In this document: positions 38,464 through 47,245 of the stretch, in pieces
How the letters are laid out: every line of letters starts with the position of its first letter
Numbering within the stretch: position 1 is the first letter of the stretch
Source of the DNA: Paraburkholderia ultramafica
Lineage (GTDB): Bacteria; Pseudomonadota; Gammaproteobacteria; Burkholderiales; Burkholderiaceae
Assembly: GCF_902859915.1 (NCBI RefSeq)
Contig: NZ_CADIKK010000006.1
Location: 217,703-281,702, forward strand
Length of the DNA stretch: 64,000 nt
Reading direction: 5' to 3'
Notes under the pieces: model-generated
The model's input: only the letters and a program-made list of their open reading frames with translations
Told to the model about the DNA's origin: nothing
The model's database searches: none
Program-made: the position numbers and the translations under genes

Positions 38464-39873
38464 TCAATGCAGGTCTGCCGCGCGCAGCAGCTCGTCGCGT
38501 TGCGGTTCGCTGCCGCCGCGTCCGTCGAAGTCGTGCCCGGCGCGGCGAATTTCGCTCTGCGCCTGCTTCTCGCTCTTCACGCCGTTGAAGATCAGGTTCA
38601 GCACCACCGCCGACACCGACGCCAGCAGAATCCCGCTATGCAGCAGCGGCGACAGCGCCGGCGGCAGCTTCGAGAAGAAGTGCGGCGACACCACCGGCAC
38701 CAAGCCCAGACCGATACTCACCGCGACGATGAACAGGTTGTGGTGGTTCTTCACGAAGTCGACTTTCGACAGCACCTTGATGCCGTTCGCCGCGACCATG
38801 CCGAACATCACGATGCCTGCGCCGCCGAGCACGAAGGCCGGCACCGACGCGACCACTTGCGCCATCTTCGGGAACAGGCCGAGCAGCACCAGGATCACGC
38901 CGCCCATCGCGCAGACAAAGCGGCTCTTCACGCCGGTCACGCCGATCAGGCCGACGTTCTGCGAAAACGAGGTATGCGGAAACGAGTTGAAGATGCCGCC
39001 GATCAGCGTGCCCAGGCCGTCGACGCGCAAGCCGCGCACCAGCGTCTTCTGATCGACAGGACGATCGACCATGTCGCCGACCGCGAGGAACATGCCGGTC
39101 GATTCGATGAAGGTGACGAACATCACCGTGACCATCGTCGCGATCGACAGCGGATCGAAGTGCGGCAGGCCGAAGTGGAACGGCATCACGAAGCCGACCC
39201 ACGGCGCGAGCGTGACGCCGTCCATGTTGACGCGGCCGAGCGCCAGCGCGATCACGAAGCCCGCGACGATGCCGAGCAGCACCGAGATATTGGCGAGGAA
39301 GCCTTTGGCGAACTTGTTGATCAGCAGGATCAGCATCAGCACGAGCAGCGACAGGCCCAGATACACCGGATTGCCGTAATCGGGATTGCCCACCCCGCCG
39401 GCCGCCCAGTTGATGCCGACTTCCATCAGCGACAAGCCGATCACCGAGATCACCACGCCGATCACAACTGGCGGGAAGAAGCGCAGCAGCTTGCCGACCG
39501 CGGGCGCGAGCAGGATGCCGACCACCCCGGCCGCGATCGTCGAGCCGAAGATGTCGAGAATGCCGAGCGAAGGATTGGTGCCGATCGCGACCATCGGACC
39601 GACGGCCGCGAACGTGCAGCCCATGATGACCGGCAGACGGATGCCGAAGATCCACAGACCGAGCGTCTGGATCAGCGTGGCGATACCGCATGAAAACAGA
39701 TCGGCGCTGATCAGGAACGCGATCTGGTCCTTCGGCAGCTTGAGCGCCGCGCCGATGATCAAGGGCACGGCAACGGCGCCGGCGTACATCACCAGAACGT
39801 GCTGAATGCCGAGGGTGAGCAACTGGCCCGCGGGCAGTCGCTCGTCGCACGGATGAACCGCGTTCGCTTGCAT
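38464..39873 (-). CDS. NCS2-family nucleobase (uracil/xanthine) permease
   Basis: Proton-coupled purine or pyrimidine importer with about 12-14 membrane segments; 469 residues from ATG 39873 (MQANAVHPCDERLPAGQLLT), which has a GGAG nine bases upstream. An in-frame ATG at 39891 is the alternative. NCS2 features: QHVLVMYAGAVAVPLIIGAA in TM1, the FIESTGMFLAVGDM signature and a GTLIGGIFNSFPHTSFSQNVG helix. The QNVGL motif points to the xanthine/uric-acid subgroup, but the substrate is not certain. Confidence 0.92.
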   Translation of the reverse strand: MQANAVHPCDERLPAGQLLTLGIQHVLVMYAGAVAVPLIIGAALKLPKDQIAFLISADLFSCGIATLIQTLGLWIFGIRLPVIMGCTFAAVGPMVAIGTNPSLGILDIFGSTIAAGVVGILLAPAVGKLLRFFPPVVIGVVISVIGLSLMEVGINWAAGGVGNPDYGNPVYLGLSLLVLMLILLINKFAKGFLANISVLLGIVAGFVIALALGRVNMDGVTLAPWVGFVMPFHFGLPHFDPLSIATMVTVMFVTFIESTGMFLAVGDMVDRPVDQKTLVRGLRVDGLGTLIGGIFNSFPHTSFSQNVGLIGVTGVKSRFVCAMGGVILVLLGLFPKMAQVVASVPAFVLGGAGIVMFGMVAANGIKVLSKVDFVKNHHNLFIVAVSIGLGLVPVVSPHFFSKLPPALSPLLHSGILLASVSAVVLNLIFNGVKSEKQAQSEIRRAGHDFDGRGGSEPQRDELLRAADLH

Positions 39874-40557
39874 ATCGTCTGTCTCCACCATCTGGTTTTG
39901 GAATGACTCCAAGGTATCGGGGACGAAAAGCTGCAACAAGACCACTGGGGCCTATTCCGGCATTCCCGCTGACGATATGCGAGCGCGTCGTTTGAAAGGC
40001 AAATTAAAGGTCCGTGCGTAGCCGATCGGCGGTCAGCCCCTTGCAGCGGCGCTGCGCGGCCGCGCGCCACGTGTGCGCGGTTCGCCGGGATATATGTGAG
40101 AATCAATGAGGCGTATCGCGTCCAGCGCATAGTCCTGTTTTCACGCGGCTCGCGGTGTGGCGGGGTTAACCCGCGATTCGGGAATTTCAGCGTGGGTTCG
40201 GGCGCGCGTCCGAAGCCGCGCGATAGTGACAACGGCTACGCGTTGCCACGCAACTTGCGCGCGTTTTTTTGCATGCTCGCCACGCGTACGGCCGCGTCGA
40301 AACATGGTTCGGCGATCCGACGCTTCGTTAGCCGAAGCAATGTCAGGCGAGGACAATGCGGTGTCGCGCTTTGCAATACCATTACGCTTTTCGCGCGCTA
40401 AGCTGGAACGCGGCCCGCAAGGCCATTCGGCCGCGACAACATCGGCCGCTGGCACCGCATCTGAATCACACGCGGCCGGTGAAATGGAACACCCGCGCGC
40501 CGCGACCTATCGAACCTCGACGCACGTCGCATTCACAGACTCACAGGAGCATTGACG
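39874..40557. other. 684-base divergent intergenic region
   Basis: Between the NCS2 permease and frmA starts. Frames open here (for example 40096-40401) give Arg-rich products without motifs, and none has a ribosome binding site. It must hold both promoters, but I cannot place -35/-10 boxes with confidence. I see no tRNA or riboswitch-like fold. Confidence 0.45.
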
Positions 40558-41664
40558 ATGAAAACCAAAGCAGCAATCGCATGGAAAGCCGGCGCCCCGC
40601 TGACGATCGAAGAAGTCGATCTGGAAGGGCCGCGCGCCGGTGAAGTCCTGATCGAAGTGAAGGCGACGGGCATCTGCCACACCGACTACTACACGCTGTC
40701 CGGCGCCGATCCGGAAGGCCTCTTCCCGGCGATTCTCGGCCACGAAGGCGCGGGCGTGATCGTCGATACCGGTCCCGGTGTCGGCACGCTGAAGAAGGGC
40801 GACCACGTGATTCCGCTCTATACGCCGGAATGCCGCCAGTGCAAGTTCTGCCTGTCGCGCAAGACCAACCTGTGTCAGGCGATCCGTGCGACGCAAGGCA
40901 AGGGGCTGATGCCGGACGCCACCTCGCGTTTCTCGCTCGACGGCAAGCCGCTGTTTCACTACATGGGCACGTCCACGTTCTCGAACTACATCGTCGTGCC
41001 GGAAATCGCGGTCGCGAAGGTGCGTGAAGACGCGCCGTTCGACAAGATCTGCTACATCGGCTGCGGCGTGACGACGGGCGTCGGCGCCGTGGTGTATTCG
41101 GCGAAGGTCGAGGCGGGCGCGAACGTCGTGGTGTTCGGTCTCGGCGGCATCGGACTGAATGTGATCCAGGGCGCGAAGATGGTCGGCGCGGACAAGATCA
41201 TCGGCGTCGATATCAACCCGGGCCGCGTCGAGCTGGCGAAGAAGTTCGGCATGACCCACTTCATCAACCCGAATGAAGTCGAGAACGTGGTCGATCACAT
41301 CGTCCAACTCACCGATGGCGGCGCGGACTATTCGTTCGAGTGTATCGGCAATACCAAGGTGATGCGTCAGGCGCTGGAGTGCACCCACAAGGGCTGGGGC
41401 CAGTCGTTCATCATCGGCGTGGCGGCGGCGGGCGAGGAGATTAGCACGCGTCCGTTCCAGCTGGTGACGGGCCGCGAGTGGAAGGGCTCGGCCTTCGGCG
41501 GCGCGCGCGGCCGCACCGACGTGCCGAAGATCGTCGACTGGTACATGGAAGGCAAGATCAATATCGATGATCTGATCACGCACCGTCTGCCGCTCGAACG
41601 CATCAACGAAGGCTTCGATCTGATGAAGAAGGGCGAGTCGATCCGCTCGGTCGTGCTGTACTAA
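40558..41664 (+). CDS. frmA: S-(hydroxymethyl)glutathione dehydrogenase / class III alcohol dehydrogenase
   Basis: Oxidises S-hydroxymethylglutathione, formed spontaneously from formaldehyde and glutathione, to S-formylglutathione with NAD. ATG 40558 after ACAGGAG gives 368 residues; a TTG two codons upstream is less likely. Catalytic-zinc residues C40 ([10 protein letters not shown]) and H62 (GHEGAG), structural-zinc Cys C92, C95, C98 and C106, and Rossmann [13 protein letters not shown] are all present. fghA, the next step, follows after 15 bases. Confidence 0.97.
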   Translation: MKTKAAIAWKAGAPLTIEEVDLEGPRAGEVLIEVKATGICHTDYYTLSGADPEGLFPAILGHEGAGVIVDTGPGVGTLKKGDHVIPLYTPECRQCKFCLSRKTNLCQAIRATQGKGLMPDATSRFSLDGKPLFHYMGTSTFSNYIVVPEIAVAKVREDAPFDKICYIGCGVTTGVGAVVYSAKVEAGANVVVFGLGGIGLNVIQGAKMVGADKIIGVDINPGRVELAKKFGMTHFINPNEVENVVDHIVQLTDGGADYSFECIGNTKVMRQALECTHKGWGQSFIIGVAAAGEEISTRPFQLVTGREWKGSAFGGARGRTDVPKIVDWYMEGKINIDDLITHRLPLERINEGFDLMKKGESIRSVVLY

Positions 41665-41679
41665 ACGGGGAGCGTCGCG

Positions 41680-42531
41680 ATGCTTGAACTATTGTCGTCG
41701 CATGCGTGCCATGGCGGCGAGCAGCGCTTCTACCGGCACGACTCGCAGATCATCGGCCTGCCGATGCGCTTCTCGGTGTATCTGCCGCCGCAGGCTTTGC
41801 AGGCCAACGCGAACGTGCCCGCGCTGTTCTATCTCGCGGGTCTCACCAGCACCGAAGAAACGTTTCCGATGAAGGGCGGCGCGCAGCGCTTCGCGGCGCA
41901 GCACGGCATCGCGCTGATCGCGCCGGATACCAGTCCGCGCGGCGCGGGCGTGCCGGGCGAAAGCGCGGCGTGGGACTTCGGCGTGGGCGCGGGCTTTTAC
42001 GTCGACGCGACGCAGGAGCCGTGGGCGCAGCACTATCGGATGTACTCGTACGTGCGTGACGAGCTGCGCGAAACGACGCTCGCGAATCTGCCGGTGGACG
42101 GCGCGCGCATTGGCGTCTTCGGACATTCGATGGGTGGTCACGGCGCGCTGATGCTGGCGCTGCGCAATCCGGAGATCTATCGGTCGGTGTCGGCGTTCGC
42201 GCCGATTGCCGCGCCGATGCGCTGCCCGTGGGGCGTGAAGGCGTTCAGCGGCTATCTGGGCGAAGACCGCGAAGCGTGGCAGCAGTACGACGCCAGCGAG
42301 CTGGTGATGCACGCGTCGCGCAAGTTCGCGCAGGGGATTCTGGTCGATCAGGGGCTCGCCGATCAATTCCTCGCCGAGCAGTTGAATCCGGATGTGTTCG
42401 AAGCTGCTTGCCAGGCCGCGGGGCAGCCGCTGACATTGCGCCGTCACGCGGGCTATGACCACGGCTATTACTTCATCTCGACCTTCATCGAGGATCATCT
42501 CGCGCATCACGCGAAGGCGCTGCTCGGGTGA
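41680..42531 (+). CDS. fghA: S-formylglutathione hydrolase
   Basis: Hydrolyses S-formylglutathione to formate and glutathione, completing formaldehyde detoxification. It is 283 residues of esterase-D type: YLAGLTSTEETFPMKGGAQR, PDTSPRG, nucleophile S150 in FGHSMGGHGAL, and the C-terminal HAGYDHGYYFISTFIEDH with the catalytic His. It shares an operon with frmA; no frmR-like gene is present here. Confidence 0.96.
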   Translation: MLELLSSHACHGGEQRFYRHDSQIIGLPMRFSVYLPPQALQANANVPALFYLAGLTSTEETFPMKGGAQRFAAQHGIALIAPDTSPRGAGVPGESAAWDFGVGAGFYVDATQEPWAQHYRMYSYVRDELRETTLANLPVDGARIGVFGHSMGGHGALMLALRNPEIYRSVSAFAPIAAPMRCPWGVKAFSGYLGEDREAWQQYDASELVMHASRKFAQGILVDQGLADQFLAEQLNPDVFEAACQAAGQPLTLRRHAGYDHGYYFISTFIEDHLAHHAKALLG

Positions 42532-42550
42532 TGTCGTAGTCGTTCGCAAG

Positions 42551-42587
42551 GTCGATGGCGGCATGCAGCTGTGCTGCCGCCATCGAC
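42551..42587. terminator. 13-bp perfect hairpin between convergent fghA and znuB
   Basis: GTCGATGGCGGCA (42551-42563) and TGCCGCCATCGAC (42575-42587) around an 11-nt loop, 20 bases after the fghA stop. It has no T-run on either side, so it is a terminator or an mRNA 3'-end stabiliser. Confidence 0.55.
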
Positions 42588-42640
42588 AACCCGGCATGGG
42601 CATCGGCGCCTCGATGCCCCATTCGGTGCGCAACCACCGC

Positions 42641-43423
42641 TCAACGCCGCTTCAACAAACTTCCGCCATACACCAGCGCCGACAGCACAGTAATCCAGAA
42701 GCTGGTCGGCCAGTCGGTATAGAACGCCAGCGTCAGGCCCAGCCACGCCTGCAGCAGCGCGAACACGGCGGCGAGCACGAGACCGGTCGACAGCCGCGTG
42801 GTCATGTTTTGGGCCGCGGCGGCCGGCCCGACCATCAGCGTGAACACCAGCAACACGCCGACGATCTGCGTGCACGCGGCCACGGCCAGCGCGGCGATCG
42901 CGAGAAACAGCACCGACACCAGACGCAGCGACACGCCCTTGGCTTCGGCCAGTTCCGGCTGCAACGAAGCGAACAGCAGCGGCCGCATGATCGCCGCGAG
43001 CGCGACCAGACTGACGACGCCCAACGCCGCGAGCACACCGAGCGTCGACGCATTCACGCCGAGCACGTTGCCGAACAGCAGCGCGGTGACCTGCGTCGCG
43101 TACGCGGTGAAGAAGTGCAGAAACAGCAGGCCGAAGCCGAGCGACAGCGACAGGATCACGCCGATCGCCACGTCGCGTCCGGCGAGGCGTTCGCCGAGCG
43201 CGCCCATGCCGACGCCGGCCGCGAGCGTGAAGCCGATCATCCCCCAGATCGGCGAGATGCCGATCAGCACCGCGCCGGTCGCGCCGGTGAAGCCGACGTG
43301 CGAGAGCGCGTGACCGGCGAAGGTCTGTCCGCGCATCACCAGGAAATAGCCCACTACGCCGGCCAGCACCGCGACGATCCCCGACGCCGCGAATGCGTTC
43401 ACCATGAAATCGTATTCAAACAT
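42641..43423 (-). CDS. znuB: Zinc ABC transporter permease (ZnuB-like)
   Basis: Inner-membrane permease of the ABC-3 metal family, 260 residues and about eight helices: MFEYDFMVNAFAASGIVAVL, LVMRGQTFAGHALSHVGFTGATGAVL (the family GHALSHVGF motif) and PAAAAQNMTTRLS. It is the last gene of zur-znuA-znuC-znuB and overlaps znuC by 8 bases. Zinc specificity is inferred from the Zur-type regulator in the operon. Confidence 0.93.
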   Translation of the reverse strand: MFEYDFMVNAFAASGIVAVLAGVVGYFLVMRGQTFAGHALSHVGFTGATGAVLIGISPIWGMIGFTLAAGVGMGALGERLAGRDVAIGVILSLSLGFGLLFLHFFTAYATQVTALLFGNVLGVNASTLGVLAALGVVSLVALAAIMRPLLFASLQPELAEAKGVSLRLVSVLFLAIAALAVAACTQIVGVLLVFTLMVGPAAAAQNMTTRLSTGLVLAAVFALLQAWLGLTLAFYTDWPTSFWITVLSALVYGGSLLKRR

Positions 43424-44375
43424 CGTGCGTGTGTCCGTCGCGTGAGTCGTGCTGGTGTGAGTGGCCGTGCGCGTGCCCGTGCCCGTGCGAATGCGAGTGG
43501 CTATGCCCGCCGTCCTCGTCGTGTTCGTGCTCGTGATCGTGCTTCTCGACTTCGACGCCGCCCGACATCACGAAGATGCGGCCGTTGACGCGCATCACGT
43601 CGATCGGCGAGCCGTAGAGGCGCGACAGCACCGGCCGCGTAATCACTTCGTCGACGGTGCCGAGCGCCGCCACGCCGCTGCCGAGATACAGCACGCGGTC
43701 GAGCGAGTTCAGCAGCGGGTTCAGTTCATGCGCGGAAAACAATACGGCGATGCCGAGTTCGCGCTGCACGCGACGCACCAGTTCGACCACGCTCTTCTGA
43801 TGATGCGGGTCGAGGCTGATCAGCGGTTCGTCGAGCAGCAGCAGCTTCGGATTGCCGAGCAGGCATTGCGCGAGCAGCAGCCGCTGGCGCTCGCCGCCCG
43901 ACAGTTCCGACAGCGGCCGTTCGGCCAGCTTGCGGCCGCCGACCAGATCGAGCACGCGCTCGACGTCGGCGCGGGTTTTCGCATCCGCAAGCGGCAAGCC
44001 CCAGCGGTGGCCGTCGGCGGCCATCGCGACGAAATCGCGGCCACGCACGCGCCGGCCGGCCAGCGCGCTGCGCGTCTGCGGCATATAGCCGATCGACGCA
44101 TTGCCGCGCCCGACAGGCTGCCCCAGCACGCGAATCGCGCCGCTTGCCGCCGGCACGAGGCCGAGCACGGCGCGCATCAGCGTCGTCTTGCCCGCGCCGT
44201 TCGGCCCGAGCACGCCGATGAATTCGCCCTGGTTCACCACGAAGCCGGTGTCGCGCAAAATCGTGCGCTCGCCGAGTTCGAGCGTCACGTGTTCGAGTTC
44301 GAGCACGGCGTTGGAGGCGCTCGTCGGTGCGCTCGCGGGCGCGCTAGCTGGCGCGCTGCGGCCAGTCGAAGTCAT
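43416..44375 (-). CDS. znuC: Zinc ABC transporter ATP-binding protein (ZnuC-like) with histidine-rich C-terminus
   Basis: ATPase of 319 residues from ATG 44375 (MTSTGRSAPASAPASAPTSA). An N-terminal Ala/Pro/Ser tail precedes the ABC domain: Walker A GPNGAGKT at 57-64, signature LSGGERQRLLLAQ, Walker B KLLLLDEPLI. The last ~42 residues carry 16 His in HS/HG/HD alternation, a metal-binding tail not typical of ZnuC. It overlaps znuB by 8 and znuA by 4 bases (ATGA). Confidence 0.93.
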   Translation of the reverse strand: MTSTGRSAPASAPASAPTSASNAVLELEHVTLELGERTILRDTGFVVNQGEFIGVLGPNGAGKTTLMRAVLGLVPAASGAIRVLGQPVGRGNASIGYMPQTRSALAGRRVRGRDFVAMAADGHRWGLPLADAKTRADVERVLDLVGGRKLAERPLSELSGGERQRLLLAQCLLGNPKLLLLDEPLISLDPHHQKSVVELVRRVQRELGIAVLFSAHELNPLLNSLDRVLYLGSGVAALGTVDEVITRPVLSRLYGSPIDVMRVNGRIFVMSGGVEVEKHDHEHEHDEDGGHSHSHSHGHGHAHGHSHQHDSRDGHTHDV

Positions 44376-45328
44376 TGGGTTTTTCCTTTTGTGCCAGAAG
44401 CCGCCGCCTTCGCATCGCCCGCGGCCAGCGCCGTGCCCAGCGCGTCGAGCTGGCTCAGCATCCACGTCTGATAGGTCTTGCCGGCCGGCTGGGTTTCGGT
44501 GACGCTAAGGGTCGGCACCTGTGATTGCTGCGCGAGCTTCAACATGCGTTGGGTCAGGGCTTCGGTTGCCTGGCTGTTATAGATCAGAACGCGCACGCGC
44601 TTGTCGCGCAGATCGCGTTCGAACGCGGCGATATCGGCCGCGCTGGCTTCGGTGTCGTTCATGGCCGCGAGCTGGAAGCGCTGATTGCGCATCGTCAGAC
44701 CCACCGCGTCCGACATGTAGCCGAACACCGGCTCGGTCGCCGTGACCGGCACGCCTGCATAGCGGCCGTGCAGCTCGGCGATCTTGGCGTCGATCGGCTT
44801 CAGCGAGTCGAGAAACTTCGCGAGGTTCGCATCGTACGCCGACTTGTGCGCCGGGTCAGCGGCGATCAGCGCTTCGCTCACTGCGCGCGCCACTTTCGGC
44901 ATGGTCGCCGGGTCATACCAGAGGTGCGGATTATCGCCGCTCTTCTTGCCGGTGAGATCGGCGGCGACGATCGTGGTGCGCTGCGTACCCTTCGATGCGG
45001 CCAGCAGCTTCGCCATCCACGGATCGTAGTCGGCGCCGTTGTAGACCACAAGGCTCGCATGCTGCAACGCGCGCGCGGTCTTCGGGCTGGCTTCGAACAG
45101 ATGCGGGTCCTGGTCCGGATTGCTGAGGATGCTCGTCACGTCGACGCGATCGCCGCCCAGTTGCTGCACCACGTCGCCGTAAAAATTCTCCGCGGCGACG
45201 ACCGGGATTTTCGCTTCCGCGGCAAACGCGCCGTGGCCGAACGCGAACGCCGCCGCGCCCGCGGCCACGTACTTCGACAGCTTCAGCGCGCGGTGCGCCC
45301 CGATCAACATCGAGCCGATTTTTTTCAT
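44372..45328 (-). CDS. znuA: Zinc ABC transporter substrate-binding protein (ZnuA-like)
   Basis: Periplasmic cluster A-I binding protein, 318 residues from ATG 45328 (MKKIGSMLIGAHRALKLSKY), after AGGAAAC. The signal peptide ends near GAFAAEAK. Metal ligands appear as the His in QDPHLFEASP and in GDNPHLWYDP, the third-site region with ELHGRYAG, and the late Asp/Glu lobe. The acidic His-rich loop found in many ZnuA proteins is absent. It follows zur after 186 bases and overlaps znuC. Confidence 0.92.
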   Translation of the reverse strand: MKKIGSMLIGAHRALKLSKYVAAGAAAFAFGHGAFAAEAKIPVVAAENFYGDVVQQLGGDRVDVTSILSNPDQDPHLFEASPKTARALQHASLVVYNGADYDPWMAKLLAASKGTQRTTIVAADLTGKKSGDNPHLWYDPATMPKVARAVSEALIAADPAHKSAYDANLAKFLDSLKPIDAKIAELHGRYAGVPVTATEPVFGYMSDAVGLTMRNQRFQLAAMNDTEASAADIAAFERDLRDKRVRVLIYNSQATEALTQRMLKLAQQSQVPTLSVTETQPAGKTYQTWMLSQLDALGTALAAGDAKAAASGTKGKTQ

Positions 45329-45514
45329 CGTTGTTTCCTGCTGCGTGAGAGTTGAATGAACCGCGAACGTTAGGGCGGGCTGGCTGGGCTCGCGGCGGGC
45401 GTTCAGGCCCGCCGTCATGCGCGGTTTCGTGCATGACTCAGAGCGCGGCGTCCGAGGTACGGCTGGCCGACGTACGCCTTCATGAGCGGCTTGATGCACG
45501 GACTCATGCGGGCT

Positions 45515-45994
45515 TCATGCCGAGGCGCCGACGGGCCGTGCCGCGCGGGCGCACAGCGCGCACAGACCGCTCAGTTCGATCACCTGGCGATGCACTTCGA
45601 AGCCATGCGCCGGCGCGCTATGCGACAACCGGTCGGCGAGCTCCTCGCCGGGAATCTCGACGGTGGCGCCGCAGCCGTCGCACATCAGAAACTGACTGCG
45701 ATGCGGCACGCCGATTTCGCAGCAGGCAACGAACGCATTCTTCGATTCGATCCGATGCACGAAGCCGTGCGCGACCAGAAAGTCCAGCGCGCGGTAGACG
45801 GTCGTGGGCGGCATCCGGCCGCGTTGCGGCGCGAGCGCATTGAGCAGCTCGTACGCGCCGATCGGCCGCTCGCTGGCGACGATCGCCGCGTACACGTCAC
45901 GACGCAGCGGCGTCAGCGCGAGCCCATGCAAAGCGGCGTGCGCTTCGGCATGCGCGAGCCGCACGGCGTGATGTTCTGCAATCGACGTGGCCAT
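45515..45994 (-). CDS. zur: Fur-family zinc uptake regulator Zur
   Basis: A 159-residue repressor; ATG 45994 with AGGAGG upstream, rather than a start 12 codons earlier. The winged helix is TPLRRDVYAAIVASERPIGAYELL and MPPTTVYRALDFLVAHGFVHR. The metal sites CDGCG and CALCAR form the structural zinc CxxC pairs, and ACCEIGVPHRSQFLMC lies between. It heads the znuACB operon, so it is called Zur rather than Fur. A Zur-box-like palindrome lies upstream. Confidence 0.93.
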   Translation of the reverse strand: MATSIAEHHAVRLAHAEAHAALHGLALTPLRRDVYAAIVASERPIGAYELLNALAPQRGRMPPTTVYRALDFLVAHGFVHRIESKNAFVACCEIGVPHRSQFLMCDGCGATVEIPGEELADRLSHSAPAHGFEVHRQVIELSGLCALCARAARPVGASA

Positions 45995-46103
45995 CGGCGT
46001 GGACCTCCTGGCGAAGTGGCGAAGTGACAAAGCGGCAACCGGGCGGTGGCAAGGCTGCGAGGCGAAGCTTCGATCCGGGGCCTCGAAGCAAAGCGAGGTC
46101 GCA

Positions 46104-46117
46104 ATGATATAACGTAT
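46104..46117 (-). promoter_or_regulatory. Candidate Zur box upstream of zur-znuACB
   Basis: On the minus strand the site reads ATACGTTATATCAT, differing at two of 14 positions from a GTTATAACAT-centred Zur-box pattern. It lies about 110 bases upstream of the zur ATG. The surrounding bases are AT-rich compared with the flanks. Confidence 0.5.
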
Positions 46118-46251
46118 CTTGAATTTTTGTCAGCGGCTTGCACAGAACGCAGCTGGACCGCCGCCGATTTGCGGCACGAGTGTTGCTGAGGGCAAGGACG
46201 GCACGTCGAGAGTCCTGCCGCGCTGCACCATCGAAATCTGGTCGAAGCGCC

Positions 46252-46280
46252 TTGACATGACCCGGTCCGTATCCGATCAT
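46252..46280 (+). promoter_or_regulatory. Candidate sigma-70 promoter of the plus-strand polyol operon
   Basis: TTGACA (46252-46257), 17-base spacer, GATCAT (46275-46280; four of six match TATAAT). A palindrome thought to be the regulator's operator lies 13 bases downstream. Confidence 0.45.
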
Positions 46281-46293
46281 TCGATCACTAACA

Positions 46294-46305
46294 GAGCAAT
46301 TGTTC
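46294..46305 (+). promoter_or_regulatory. Operator-like palindrome of polyol regulator (site 1)
   Basis: GAGCAATTGTTC, a near-perfect inverted repeat just downstream of the candidate promoter. The same pattern, GAGCATTTGCTC, occurs upstream of the divergent dalD operon (57099-57110). Confidence 0.5.
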
Positions 46306-46362
46306 GCGCAATGGGCGTTCGCTCGCTGCGCCTCAAGAAGCAGAACGAACCGGAGACATGCG

Positions 46363-47145
46363 GTGGCGGCACGATTGCAAGACAAGGTGGCCATTCTGAC
46401 GGGCGCGGCAAGCGGCATCGGTGAGGCTGTGGCGCGGCGCTATCTGGACGAAGGCGCGCGCTGCGTGCTGGTCGACGTGAAGCCGGCGGACAGTTTCGGC
46501 GACGCGCTGCGTGCCGCCTACGGCGAGCGCGTGCTGAGCGTCAGTGCCGACGTCACGAGCCGCGACGATATCGAGCGCATCCTGGCGAGCACGCTGGAGC
46601 GCTTCGGCCAGGTCAACATTCTGTTCAACAACGCGGCGCTGTTCGATATGCGCCCGATCCTCGATGAATCCTGGGACGTGTTCGACCGCCTGTTCGCGGT
46701 CAACGTGAAGGGCATGTTCTTCCTGATGCAGGCGGTCGCGCGCCAAATGGTCGAGCAGGGCCACGGCGGCAAGATCATCAATATGTCGTCGCAAGCCGGA
46801 CGGCGCGGCGAGGCGCTGGTGTCGCACTACTGCGCGACCAAGGCGGCCGTGCTCAGCTACACGCAATCCGCGGCGCTGGCGCTCGCGCCGCACCAGATCA
46901 ACGTGAACGGCATCGCGCCGGGCGTCGTCGATACGCCGATGTGGAATGAAGTCGACGCGCTCTTCGCCCGCTATGAAAACCGGCCGCTCGGCGAGAAGAA
47001 GCGTCTGGTCGGCGAAGCGGTGCCGCTCGGCCGCATGGGCGTGCCGGATGACCTGACCGGCGCCGCACTGTTTCTCGCGTCCGCGGACGCCGACTACATC
47101 ACCGCGCAAACCCTCAACGTCGACGGCGGCAACTGGATGAGCTAA
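46363..47145 (+). CDS. SDR-family polyol (sorbitol-type) dehydrogenase, SmoS-like
   Basis: NAD-dependent short-chain dehydrogenase of 260 residues, oxidising a hexitol/pentitol to a ketose. I take GTG 46363 as start (CCGGAGAC upstream) because homology begins at AARLQDKVAILTG; the longer ATG-less frame is not conserved. Motifs: TGAASGIGE (13-21), NNAA (89-92), catalytic S143, Y156 and K160 (HYCATK). First gene of an ABC polyol operon in the same layout as Rhodobacter smo genes, whose SmoS is sorbitol dehydrogenase. Substrate inferred. Confidence 0.9.
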   Translation: MAARLQDKVAILTGAASGIGEAVARRYLDEGARCVLVDVKPADSFGDALRAAYGERVLSVSADVTSRDDIERILASTLERFGQVNILFNNAALFDMRPILDESWDVFDRLFAVNVKGMFFLMQAVARQMVEQGHGGKIINMSSQAGRRGEALVSHYCATKAAVLSYTQSAALALAPHQINVNGIAPGVVDTPMWNEVDALFARYENRPLGEKKRLVGEAVPLGRMGVPDDLTGAALFLASADADYITAQTLNVDGGNWMS

Positions 47146-47245
47146 GTGGATGAACTGAGTGCAGCCACGCGACCCGCGCGCGATCCACCGTCATTTCCGT
47201 AGAACAAACGCAGCACTACATAACGTACGAGAAAGGAGACAACAC

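Noticed and set aside
40096..40401. Possible small gene between the NCS2 permease and frmA
   Set aside because: No ribosome binding site, no motif, and Arg/Ser-rich composition typical of random GC-rich frames.
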